Below, piece by piece: positions 26,407-34,344 of a stretch of 64,000 nt of DNA (positions are counted from its first letter, which is position 1; each line of letters begins with the position of its first letter). The stretch is from CAWBRT01 sp963696525 (GTDB lineage Bacteria > Acidobacteriota > Terriglobia > Terriglobales > Acidobacteriaceae). The stretch lies in contig CAVOKO010000009.1 in NCBI GenBank assembly GCA_963696525.1, positions 434,001 through 498,000 of the forward strand. Direction: 5' to 3'. The position numbers and the translations under genes were made by a program. Below the pieces are notes generated by a model. The model did no database searches, was not told the DNA's origin, and worked only from the letters and a program-made list of their open reading frames with translations.

Positions 26407-27012
26407 ATGCAGAAAGCTCTTATTGGGTTCGTGATGGTTGCCTTGTCTCTGTCGGGCTGCAATCGATCCCCGGCTCCACCCGTTTCGTCCGGGACCTCTG
26501 GCGACGCGGTGCAGCGCAAGTTGCAGGAACTCGCCGGAAACGGAGCGACCGATTGCGGCCGGCTCAAGCCGCCAGCGCAGGAAAAGCCGGACCAGTTGGA
26601 GGCCGCCAGCAACTGTGCCATGGGCGCAGCGAAGAAAAGACAAGCGTTTTATGTGACGTACGAGTTGCCGGGGATGATCGTGGCTCTGGCCGGCAACTCC
26701 GACGGGAAGCTGTTCTCCGTGCAGCAGGAGCAGCCCGCGAGCACCCCGTCCGGGACGGCGGCCGAACTCACGGCCTCGCCGTGTCCTTCCGGGTTGCGCA
26801 TTGCACAGAGCGGCCGGGTGACCTGCTTAGCCCCTGGTTCGATGGGCGGAGGTTCGATGGGCGGAGCCAGCCCGCATGGCGGAATGTCAATGCCTCCTGG
26901 GGGTGGCGCAAGTCCGCACGGCGGGATGAACATGTCTCCCGGCGGTGCTCCCAATCCGCATGGCGGCGGAGGCAGCGATCTGCCAAGCGGGCACTCCAAA
27001 TCCACACCTTAG
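26407..27012 (+). CDS. Hypothetical lipoprotein with Gly/Met/Pro/His-rich repeats
   Basis: 201 residues. The N-terminus MQKALIGFVMVALSLSGC has a lipobox (LSGC, Cys18), so it is a predicted lipoprotein. A middle domain of about 100 residues (CGRLKPPAQEKPDQLEAASN) is followed by a C-terminal array of ASPHGGMSMPPGGG-type repeats (three or four units, about residues 140-195) that carries many His and Met. Such tails can bind metals such as copper, but this is a guess. 44 bp downstream of the histidine kinase. Confidence 0.72.
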   Translation: MQKALIGFVMVALSLSGCNRSPAPPVSSGTSGDAVQRKLQELAGNGATDCGRLKPPAQEKPDQLEAASNCAMGAAKKRQAFYVTYELPGMIVALAGNSDGKLFSVQQEQPASTPSGTAAELTASPCPSGLRIAQSGRVTCLAPGSMGGGSMGGASPHGGMSMPPGGGASPHGGMNMSPGGAPNPHGGGGSDLPSGHSKSTP

Positions 27013-27093
27013 AAGGCTATCGCAGAAACAGGTTGGCGAGCGAGCCACGCATTGTGCCAGCACGCATGGACACGTGAAGTGGTAGTTCCGCTA

Positions 27094-27498
27094 CTACAGT
27101 GCTTGCGAGGTGCCGGGATCGAATCGATAGAACACCCATGGCTCGGTACGGATGTAGTGCTGAGTGGAACCCCCGGAGCCCAGTTTCTTCTGAAGCGACA
27201 ACAGTACACGGAGAAACTCGGTTTGCCGCAATCCGTGCCCGGCCCAGTTCGTCGCCAGCCTCGTCTGTTGAGTGACCAGTTTCCTTGGGTGGTCGATAAG
27301 GAACATCAGCAGGTCGAACTCTTCCCCGGTCAACGGCAACGGCCGGCCGCGCAGGGTGGCAGTGCGATTTTCAAGATCGATTTGAAAGTCTCCCGCGGCA
27401 ATCGTTTCGACATCGCCGGGGCGACGAGCACGAGTGTGCTCGCGCACCATATCGCGCACCCGCGACAAAAGCCGCTTCACCCTGTTAGCACTGCCCAT
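27094..27498 (-). CDS. Orphan OmpR/KdpE-type winged-helix protein without receiver domain
   Basis: 134 residues from ATG 27498, with GGAGGG upstream. The N-terminal 30 residues are basic (RVKRLLSRVRDMVREHTRAR). Residues 35-130 form an OmpR-type winged helix: FQIDLENRTATLRGRPLPLT, then EEFDLLMFLI, and an end HYIRTEPWVFYRFDPG. That end closely matches KdpE of this window (HYIRTEHWVGYRFEPG). No receiver domain and no Asp phosphosite. Third gene of a small operon with 27579-27830 and 27892-28089, which has its own KdpE-type four-box promoter at 28146-28201. It could bind the same boxes as KdpE, as a phosphorylation-independent partner or antagonist. Confidence 0.75.
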   Translation of the reverse strand: MGSANRVKRLLSRVRDMVREHTRARRPGDVETIAAGDFQIDLENRTATLRGRPLPLTGEEFDLLMFLIDHPRKLVTQQTRLATNWAGHGLRQTEFLRVLLSLQKKLGSGGSTQHYIRTEPWVFYRFDPGTSQAL

Positions 27499-27578
27499 AA
27501 AGCCCTCCGCCTGTGCGCAAGTTTTTCTGTTTTTCAACCGATCCCCGCAGAGTTGCCTACGGACAACAAACACTGGCA

Positions 27579-27830
27579 TCAGCAGCCCCACTCCGCTTGT
27601 CCCGGCTTCGCGAAATACCGTCTCCGGCCGTTCTCTTCATCCGTGCTGGATTCCAATTCCAGAAGCGCCAACCGCGCGGCGGTGACCATTCGACGCCTTT
27701 CGCCTACTGGAACTTCGCTCCACGAATCGGGATGAGATCCGCCCGCGCAGCCGAAGTCGGGAGCCAGCACCTCGTGATAGTGATGAGACAACCTGGCGAA
27801 CTGTTCCGGAGATACTTCCTGGATAGACAT
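27579..27830 (-). CDS. Small hypothetical protein (83 aa)
   Basis: Reads MSIQEVSPEQFARLSHHYHE and later HPDSWSEVPVGERRRMVTAARLALLELES. AAAGG lies about 15 bp before the ATG. It is hydrophilic with a helical second half and contains two His-Tyr clusters (SHHYHEV). It lies between the small membrane protein gene and the winged-helix gene, same strand, so it is the middle gene of the operon. No family recognised. Confidence 0.6.
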   Translation of the reverse strand: MSIQEVSPEQFARLSHHYHEVLAPDFGCAGGSHPDSWSEVPVGERRRMVTAARLALLELESSTDEENGRRRYFAKPGQAEWGC

Positions 27831-27891
27831 ACTTCTATCAACCTTTCAGCGTTGCCTGCCGGCGCGTGCGCCATGCAAAGCTGCTCTCCAC

Positions 27892-28089
27892 TTACGCTAC
27901 ACGCACCGAGACGCCGCCGGTGGCCGAGGCCGCAGTCGAATACGACTCGGAGGGTCTCGTCTGCTGTTCTCCTATCTTCACCAAATAGCTGCCGCTCACG
28001 GTGGGTTCTTGGAACCACGCCAACAGGAAGCGCAAGAGAATCAGCATACCCAGAATGCACAAACCCATGAAAATTGCCATCGCCGTCAT
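27892..28089 (-). CDS. Small single-pass membrane protein (65 aa)
   Basis: Residues 4-26 (MAIFMGLCILGMLILLRFLLAWF) form one membrane helix, and the rest is hydrophilic and Ser/Thr-rich. A strong ribosome site GGGAGG precedes the ATG at 28089. First gene of the operon behind the KdpE-type box array. Like the 28-aa peptide in the kdp operon it is a tiny membrane protein under the same type of promoter, so a role in potassium or osmotic response is a reasonable but unproven guess. Confidence 0.65.
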   Translation of the reverse strand: MTAMAIFMGLCILGMLILLRFLLAWFQEPTVSGSYLVKIGEQQTRPSESYSTAASATGGVSVRVA

Positions 28090-28145
28090 TTCAGCCTCCC
28101 GGATGGGGGCGCGTTCAACTTGCCGGCGCCACTCAATCTCACATC

Positions 28146-28201
28146 GATTAGAGTTGAACGGAGTTAAACTTCGAATAAAACCTTCGTAAAGAGTTCATAA
28201 A
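28146..28201 (-). promoter_or_regulatory. Third four-box TTTA array, upstream of the orphan winged-helix operon
   Basis: Read on the minus strand, TTTA boxes lie at 28201-28198, 28190-28187, 28179-28176 and 28168-28165, again with an exact 11-bp period. Eight bases after the last box comes CAACTCTAATC (28156-28146), at the same offset as AGTATCCAATC in the two kdp promoters and sharing its AATC end. The box spacers also resemble those of kdpF (TTTATGAACTC here, TTTATGAACTT there). Start of the first gene is 57 bp downstream. Inferred KdpE-type operator. Confidence 0.7.
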
Positions 28202-28367
28202 CGGAAGCTGCTGCTGGCGGAAATTGGGCGAGCGATCGGAATGGGGCGCATGGCGGCCAAGCGACGCCCGGCGAAGAGAACGCCGGCTGCTATATATCGG
28301 CTTCAGCACGGCTGCATGGGATGCCCGTGGCCTGCCAGGGCAGTTGCAGAGTATCCGGAAATAGCAA

Positions 28368-28390
28368 AGCCGGGCAAGCAACGCCCGGCT
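28368..28390 (-). terminator. Probable terminator of the beta-propeller lipoprotein gene
   Basis: An 8-bp perfect stem AGCCGGGC (28368-28375) / GCCCGGCT (28383-28390) with a 7-nt loop, 30 bp past the stop of the minus-strand gene. On that strand it is followed by TTGCTATTT, a weak T tract. The rest of 28202-28367 shows GC-rich short palindromes but no gene. Confidence 0.5.
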
Positions 28391-28420
28391 CATACTCGGA
28401 TATGCCTTCCGTGAATCCGG

Positions 28421-30442
28421 CTAATTCAGCAGTCCATAGACCAGCAGCCGAGTCGACGCCGCCACGTAGACCTTGCCGTTGACCACCGTGACTGGAGTAA
28501 ATTTGTTCGAAACTGTGCCTACCGCATCGCGACTACCAGCCGCCTGGCTGGAGTCATAGAACTCGCGGGTCAGGTTGGTGGCATCGTAGGCGTAAAGGGT
28601 TCCGTTCTGGATTCCTTTCGCCGGCTCTCCCCCTGACAGGAACACGAGCCAGAGAATTCCATTCGAGGTTCCGTTTGCGCTGACGATAGGACTCGGCGTT
28701 GCCAAAGAACACGTTGCGGACAAAAAGTCATCGCACTCAAGCCCAGATGTCACCGGGGTAATCGATACCGGAGTCGTCGATAGCAGCCCGTTGCTGATCG
28801 CATAGGCCTTTACCGCATCGTTAAAGGCCGAGAAGTAAACGAAGCCGTTCCAGTATGCCGGCTGGGACCGCGACTCTCCGCCCAGCGCTCCTGCCAATTC
28901 CTGCACGATCTGGTTGTTGCTGCTCAACTCAAATTTACCCATGCTGCCGATGTCGCGGTTGACCAGGTAGATATTCGTGTCCTTCCCGGCGCCTACGATG
29001 AGGTGCGTATTATTCGGCCCGGGCTGGTCGGGCAGAATCATCGCGCCGCCAGAGCCCAGATCCTTGTCATCGGCGAAAAGTGTCGATTCCGTGTCCGGGG
29101 TGAAGTAGTCATCCACCCCCCCGTTAATGTTCATGCGGACGAAGCTGTCGCCGTAGTCCGCATTGGTGCCCCACGTGCCGTTAGCCGTCATGAAGTAAAT
29201 GCCGCCCTGCGGGTCGACTGCGAAGCCGCCGCCAGCCATCCAGATGCCCCCGTACTTGCCATTGGGAGTTGTATTGAACTGCCACGCCTGTTGCAGGTTG
29301 GCGGCGTTGTAGGCCAACACCCAGCCATACCAGGGAATCGTTACCGTCACCCCATTGACCACAAATTGGTCATTGTCTCCCTGCGAGCCGAAGCCGATGA
29401 GCACCAACCCGTTGTAGAGGGTTAGCGCCGGCCTTTGCAGTTGATTCATGGAGAGGAAGGTTATCGTCCCGTTGACTGCGCCCGTTCCGGTGCCTGGTAC
29501 GGACGCCTGGATAACAACTGGACTGTTGGGTTTCTCGGCGCCCGTCGCCAGATCCAGGGCGTGCAGACGGTGCACATAATTGCCGCTCTCCAACGTCTCC
29601 GCGACCACGTATATAGTGGACGTCGTCGGGTCTATGACCGGAGTGGAGGTGATGCCGACTTCGGGGAAGATCGTGCTGTGCACATAGTTCGTCGGCGACG
29701 TCGACACCGTGGTCGCGCCGTTAATCAGAAAGCTGACCTTCCACAAGGGCGCGTTGGTGGTGGTGCCATCCGCATCGAACGCATACACGCTGTCGTGTTG
29801 CGTGGCAACGTAGACCACATTGTGCGAGGCGCCGTTAATGGTCAGGTTGGGCACGTAAAGCGGCTGTCCGAAAATGTTGCCATCCACATTCAGAGTGAAC
29901 AGCCTTCCGAAGGTCGTGGAATTGACGTTTGCGGGCGTGAGAATCGTTTCCGACAGGTTCGCGCCCTGGCGGGTGTTGTCGTATTTGTGGGTGTAGACTC
30001 CCACCGCGGCTGGAGGAGGCGGTGGCGGCGGTTGCTGCGGTGGGGTCACCGTCACAGTAACCAAAGCAGGCGCTGAGGTTCCTCCGCTGCCGGTTGCCGT
30101 TGCCGTATAGGTGGTGGTGGCAGGGGGTGTGACCGTGAATGGTTGACTGCTGTTAGGTCCCTGTGTTCCGACCGTGGGCTCAATCGTCACCGAGGTCGCG
30201 TCGGTCGAAGTCCAAGTAAGCGTCACCGATTGGCCAGCCACGATGGATTGCGACGACACACTCAACGTGACCGTGGGCGTACTCAATAGAGTTTGCGGAG
30301 CAGGTGAGGGGCTACTGTTGTTGCTGCTGCCTCCCTTACCGCACGCACTGAAAAAAAGCGCGACGCTGGCAAACGCTACCACCAGCACAATCGAAGATTT
30401 CCGCCGAACCGACTTCTGCCAAACCAACTTCTGCCAAACCAT
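28421..30442 (-). CDS. Ig-like/beta-propeller (PQQ-type) lipoprotein
   Basis: 673 residues. Signal segment SSIVLVVAFASVALFFSAC with a lipobox Cys, a Ser/Pro linker, an Ig-like domain at about 55-130 (VTLSVSSQSIVAGQSVTLTW) of the kind common in acidobacterial surface proteins, a poly-Pro linker (PPPPPPPAA), then a PQQ-type propeller (VVYVATQHDSVYAFDADG, YVVAETLESGNYVHRLHALD) with no heme motif. Probably surface-exposed or periplasmic; could bind a substrate or cofactor, but no catalytic residues are evident. The N-terminus has a duplicated WQK (MVWQKLVWQKS); a start at the second ATG-like position is not available, so the ATG at 30442 is used. Confidence 0.75.
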   Translation of the reverse strand: MVWQKLVWQKSVRRKSSIVLVVAFASVALFFSACGKGGSSNNSSPSPAPQTLLSTPTVTLSVSSQSIVAGQSVTLTWTSTDATSVTIEPTVGTQGPNSSQPFTVTPPATTTYTATATGSGGTSAPALVTVTVTPPQQPPPPPPPAAVGVYTHKYDNTRQGANLSETILTPANVNSTTFGRLFTLNVDGNIFGQPLYVPNLTINGASHNVVYVATQHDSVYAFDADGTTTNAPLWKVSFLINGATTVSTSPTNYVHSTIFPEVGITSTPVIDPTTSTIYVVAETLESGNYVHRLHALDLATGAEKPNSPVVIQASVPGTGTGAVNGTITFLSMNQLQRPALTLYNGLVLIGFGSQGDNDQFVVNGVTVTIPWYGWVLAYNAANLQQAWQFNTTPNGKYGGIWMAGGGFAVDPQGGIYFMTANGTWGTNADYGDSFVRMNINGGVDDYFTPDTESTLFADDKDLGSGGAMILPDQPGPNNTHLIVGAGKDTNIYLVNRDIGSMGKFELSSNNQIVQELAGALGGESRSQPAYWNGFVYFSAFNDAVKAYAISNGLLSTTPVSITPVTSGLECDDFLSATCSLATPSPIVSANGTSNGILWLVFLSGGEPAKGIQNGTLYAYDATNLTREFYDSSQAAGSRDAVGTVSNKFTPVTVVNGKVYVAASTRLLVYGLLN

Positions 30443-30768
30443 GGGGACCGCCTCGTAGGGTTAGTATTGCGGAAGCAATATCGGCCCAACGACAATCAGT
30501 TCCTCTCCGGGTTCGGGCCGCACCGTTCCTATAAGAAGCAGATTTACCGGGTTGAGTTGGCCAGAGCAGAAGCTGAATATTAGCCCGCGGACCTGGCGAC
30601 GATCAGTATCTGTCCGCTTTTCAATGGGCTGGCGGATGCATGGAATTTTGAAACCTATCGCGGTAGCCGGCCGCGATTCACCACGTGCCGGGGTGGGACT
30701 AGCAAGGAAAGTTAAGGCTGCCGGTTGTGGTGGGCTCGCCTGCCCAAAACTTGCTTTTCGGCAGCCTG
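30443..30768. other. Intergenic region without recognisable gene
   Basis: Between the lipoprotein start and the aspartate dehydrogenase stop. It should hold the promoter for the lipoprotein gene. No coding frame, RNA or clear repeat is seen. Confidence 0.5.
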
Positions 30769-31575
30769 TTACGAGCCGACCGTCAGCGGAGCGTTCAACG
30801 AGCGCAAGGCCGCGATGATGCTGAGCGCGACGATGCGCGAGGTTCGTGGGTTCTCCGACGGCCGATTGCGGCTGGTCATCGATAGGCCGATCTCCTCTCC
30901 ATCCACTTCAACGTGATGGATGGCACCTGGCACCTCGGGGTCCACCCAGACTTCGACACTGGTCCGATCGAAGCCGATACCAGCCAGGCTCAGCGAAACC
31001 GCGACATTGAAGTGACGCGGAAACGATGCCGCTGCCTCGCCCGCCGTCCCTGCAAAAACCTTGACCGGCTTAGTCGGCGGATGGCTCGCAAAATCGTAGC
31101 CGCGATCGAGAACGTAGCGCTCACGCGCCATCGATTCCGGTTTGACGCGTGTCTCCAGGCGCACCGAACGAATCGTTCCCTCCGCGGCACAGCGAATGAT
31201 ATCGAGGCCCGGCATGGTGCCGGAAGCAATACGCACTCGCCCGCCGTGAACCCGTGCCAACTCCAATAGCTCCGAACAGTTCGGCACGCCGGCAGCACTA
31301 ATGCATATGAGGAACTTGCCAGCGCCGAGCACCGCGCGAGCAATCTGGGGAAAGCTGTCCGCGGTTGCACATTCGATCACCACATCGCAAAGCGCGGGCA
31401 AGTCCTTAAGAGCGACCACCCGCGGCGGCAGGGTAAAGGCTTGCGCTTCGGCCTTCGCCCTCTCGAGGTCGCGCGCGCAAACCGCAACCAGTTCCACTTC
31501 GCGCAACGCCCCGGCATTCAGCCGTCGAGTCAATTCCTTGCCGACATTGCCGAACCCGGCGAGGCCCACCTTCAT
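30769..31575 (-). CDS. nadX: L-aspartate dehydrogenase (NadX/AspDH family)
   Basis: 268 residues, normal AspDH length. The N-terminal Rossmann motif GLAGFGNVGKEL, the segment VIECATADSF and ISAAGVPNCSELLELARVHG, and the C-terminal FPRHFNVAVSLSLAGIGFDR followed by VEVWVDPEVPGAIHHVEVDG are characteristic of the aspartate dehydrogenase family (DUF108), which forms iminoaspartate from L-aspartate using NAD(P)+ and can replace NadB in NAD synthesis. The family Asn/His of the RNINVA-type motif is HFNVA here. No nadA or nadC is adjacent. Confidence 0.8.
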   Translation of the reverse strand: MKVGLAGFGNVGKELTRRLNAGALREVELVAVCARDLERAKAEAQAFTLPPRVVALKDLPALCDVVIECATADSFPQIARAVLGAGKFLICISAAGVPNCSELLELARVHGGRVRIASGTMPGLDIIRCAAEGTIRSVRLETRVKPESMARERYVLDRGYDFASHPPTKPVKVFAGTAGEAAASFPRHFNVAVSLSLAGIGFDRTSVEVWVDPEVPGAIHHVEVDGEEIGLSMTSRNRPSENPRTSRIVALSIIAALRSLNAPLTVGS

Positions 31576-31721
31576 CGACGCCCTCCTTGAACAAGTTTGA
31601 AGCAGATCATTGGCGAAAAAGCGGTCCCCGCAAGCACCCCGCGTAGCGCACTAACACGACTCTGATCATGGGCACACCCGTAGCTAATCAAGTTGAACGG
31701 AGCCGCCGATCAACTCGGCCT

Positions 31722-33020
31722 CTATTGCTTAGGTGCAGCCGCTTGCTTGGGCGCAGCCGCTTGCTTCGCCGCAGTCGTTTTCAGCGAGCGGAAATCGCTC
31801 TTTCTGATCAGGCCGTGGATTCCCTTGGTTCTGTCTACCACTTGACTGACCTCGAAATCAGTGGCCGCGCTCAGGTAAGCCATAGCCGTGGCGCGATCCA
31901 CTCCCTGATTGGCCGCCAAGTAGGCGATGGCGTTGCGAACGGCAGCCTTCATCGCTTCATTCAGATCGGGGTCAAGCCCGATCGGTATCCAGTACTCGGA
32001 GGTTTCCGCAAAGGGCGATATCAGCTTTTCTTTCGAGGGATAACCAGGCTGGCCAAACTTGAGAACGGTCAATCGCAGCGTGGTCCGAAGCGAGCCTTCA
32101 ACCGCTGTCAATGCGGTTTCGCCGTTGCCCTGGGCAAAATGCGGATCGGCGATGAAGAACTGCGCCCCTGCAACCTGGACCGGTAGATACAAAATCGCAC
32201 CCTGCGTAAGATATCGAATGTCCAAATTTCCGCCGTAGGTTCCCGGAGGAATCGAATTGAGCCTGCCGGTCGCGCTCGGGGCTACACCCATGGTTCCCTG
32301 GAACGGCGCGGCGGGAAAGCGCAGAGTGCGGCCATTCTTGTCCTTGAGCGTGCAGTAAAACTTGCCTTTGACCGATTGCAGGGCGGCGAAGCGAAAGACG
32401 TTGTGGTATAGCTCCGGGTGAGCCGCATTCGCCGCGGGATCGGGCTCTGGGGTCTCGGGAAACTCTCCCGGAAGAGCGCCCTTGCCATGACGGTTGGCGA
32501 TGACGCCGTAGGGAACCCGCGGGATCAACGAAACCATTTCTATCTTGAGAATATCTCCCGGTTGGGCTCCGGCGATTTCAACCGGGCCGATCACGATGTG
32601 CGGCCCATCCTTGTAGAAGTCATGCTCCAGGTGCGAAGCCGCCAGCGCTTGCGCGTCCTTGAGCACATCCTTGGGCGCAATCCCGAACTGGCCGAAATAC
32701 TTTACCGGGTCGCGGCCCTGGTCTTCCAGGATGCCCTCGTGGGAAACCGTGTCAAAGGTCACCACCGAGCCGGACGGGACCGTGAGAATGGACTTGGACT
32801 GGGCATCCGGCAAAGCTCCCCAGCGGGCCGTCTCCACGGTCGCGGGAACGTAGAAGGCTGCGCCGGTCTTCAATCCGGCGGGCGCCAGCCCGGGCTTGTC
32901 CGCCAACGGTTGTAACACCGGCACGGCAGTATTTTGCGCGTACCCTGGCGGCGATAACGTGAACAGAATACAGACCGTGATTGCGATGAGCATCCAGCGG
33001 GAAATTGGCAAACGTGTCAT
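31722..33020 (-). CDS. Secreted acetamidase/formamidase family protein
   Basis: 432 residues from ATG 33020 (GAGGAG upstream). A signal peptide (WMLIAITVCILFTLSPPGYA) is followed by the FmdA/AmdA fold: VTFDTVSHEGILEDQG, VEIAGAQPGDILKIEMVSL, a middle AAPFQGTMGVAP, and IPPGTYGGNLDIRYL, then ADPHFAQGNGE. Family enzymes hydrolyse short amides to ammonia and acid. Exported versions are common in Acidobacteriota. The C-terminus ends in a small AAAPKQ duplication, encoded by a short direct repeat, that is probably unstructured. The conserved metal/active-site His and Asp of the GNGE region are present. Confidence 0.85.
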   Translation of the reverse strand: MTRLPISRWMLIAITVCILFTLSPPGYAQNTAVPVLQPLADKPGLAPAGLKTGAAFYVPATVETARWGALPDAQSKSILTVPSGSVVTFDTVSHEGILEDQGRDPVKYFGQFGIAPKDVLKDAQALAASHLEHDFYKDGPHIVIGPVEIAGAQPGDILKIEMVSLIPRVPYGVIANRHGKGALPGEFPETPEPDPAANAAHPELYHNVFRFAALQSVKGKFYCTLKDKNGRTLRFPAAPFQGTMGVAPSATGRLNSIPPGTYGGNLDIRYLTQGAILYLPVQVAGAQFFIADPHFAQGNGETALTAVEGSLRTTLRLTVLKFGQPGYPSKEKLISPFAETSEYWIPIGLDPDLNEAMKAAVRNAIAYLAANQGVDRATAMAYLSAATDFEVSQVVDRTKGIHGLIRKSDFRSLKTTAAKQAAAPKQAAAPKQ

Positions 33021-33222
33021 GCTCGCTCTCCTCGTAGTCAATGCGAACAGCCCACTACCTTAGCGGGGATTCCGCTTACCGCTTTGACATGATGAAATGG
33101 TGTGCACTCAGACGACGGTAACAGTTTGCTACCGAACGCGCTTTTCAGCAAGCAGCTCGTGCAACAAGACCGTGTGGTTCTGGCTGTTACTGTCGAGATG
33201 GGATTTTTCGCAAACAATCGCG

Positions 33223-33323
33223 GGTGGCCCATTCAAGCCTTCTGATGGCTTGAGTGGGACAGTGATCACTGACCATACCGATTAACCACCCCGCTCAACG
33301 AACAACGCGTTGAATGGGCCACC
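33223..33323. repeat. Short element with 14-bp perfect terminal inverted repeats
   Basis: GGTGGCCCATTCAA (33223-33236) and its exact complement TTGAATGGGCCACC (33310-33323) bound about 100 bp, with an internal half-copy GGCTTGAGTGGGAC. No coding capacity. The rest of 33021-33423 holds no gene. Confidence 0.7.
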
Positions 33324-33423
33324 AGCCATACAGGCGTGATTCCTTGATTTGGCCTCGGGAAGTCGGTTGTGATTGTGCTTTTGGTGATTGAAGAGCGCCG
33401 ACATCGGGACTAACCTCTACAAC

Positions 33424-34029
33424 ATGCGTTCTCTCGCACTCGGACTATTGATTCTTGTTTCCTCCGGATTGGCCACAGCCCAGAAAAACATTCGGCAGGT
33501 TGATTTCAAGAACTTCACTTACCCGCTGAGCGGCACTCTGCTGGGGCATGACCGATTGCGGTGGCTAGACATGCCGAGGGAGGCGCATTCCAATAGAAAG
33601 CCGATCCATTTGGTGAACGGAGACGACCTTACGAAGGTGTCAAGCTTCGTGATGGACGGACACGAATATACACAGTGGGAGGGTTTTACGTTGCAGTCCG
33701 TGGAGTTTGCCGACGTGACTGGTGAAAGCAAAGAAGACGCGATTGTCGTGCTGGAATACTTGACCGGGGGCACTCAGAAAACCCATTACGTGTATATCTA
33801 TTCATTTGATGACGGAACGCCGAAGCTGCTGGCGTATTTTCACTCTGGCTCCCGAGCATATTATGGCCTCCGTAAGGTTTACGGAGAAAATGGAAAACTG
33901 GTCGTCGAGTTGTTTGACCCCGAGAAAAGTTCAGGTGATTGCTGCTCATCAGGGTTCGTGCGGACGCGGTACAAATGGCACAATGGACGCTTTGAAGCGT
34001 TTGGCGCTCGCGAATCCGAAACACTGTAA
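33424..34029 (+). CDS. Hypothetical secreted protein (VCBS/FG-GAP-like segment)
   Basis: 201 residues from ATG 33424 with a signal peptide (LALGLLILVSSGLATA-QK). The middle part EFADVTGESKEDAIVVLEYL is similar to the calcium-loop DVTGDGKxDxIV motif found in VCBS-type domains; it continues THYVYIYSFDDGTPKLLAYF. The Cys pair GDCCSSG is near the C-terminus. No partner gene. Acidobacterial secreted proteins with this layout are uncharacterised. An upstream start at 33388 is open but the signal peptide favours 33424. Confidence 0.7.
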   Translation: MRSLALGLLILVSSGLATAQKNIRQVDFKNFTYPLSGTLLGHDRLRWLDMPREAHSNRKPIHLVNGDDLTKVSSFVMDGHEYTQWEGFTLQSVEFADVTGESKEDAIVVLEYLTGGTQKTHYVYIYSFDDGTPKLLAYFHSGSRAYYGLRKVYGENGKLVVELFDPEKSSGDCCSSGFVRTRYKWHNGRFEAFGARESETL

Positions 34030-34344
34030 GAACCGTGATCATTCTCATGATCGAGCGTGGCCCGTATTGATATTGGATGACGGGCAGCCCGGAAGTAATT
34101 GTTGTAATCAGCCTTCACGCTTGTTTGAATCGAGGTCGTAGCCGCCCTGCTAAATTGCTGAAAACATGCGTGCACAGGCCGCGACAGATCGTGCTTTCAA
34201 ATCACGTCCGAAAAGTGGTTCGAGGTGTATAAATCAGAGTGACACCGTCGCAGGGCCGCAATTTATCTTTATCTTGGATCTTGGTTACGATTTCCTAGGA
34301 CGGGAAAGCTTGCTGAACCTGAGAAGGTTCGAGGCGAATAACAG
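34030..34344. other. Intergenic region upstream of tdh with no gene seen
   Basis: No convincing coding frame. Should contain the tdh promoter; GAGG lies just before its ATG. Confidence 0.45.
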
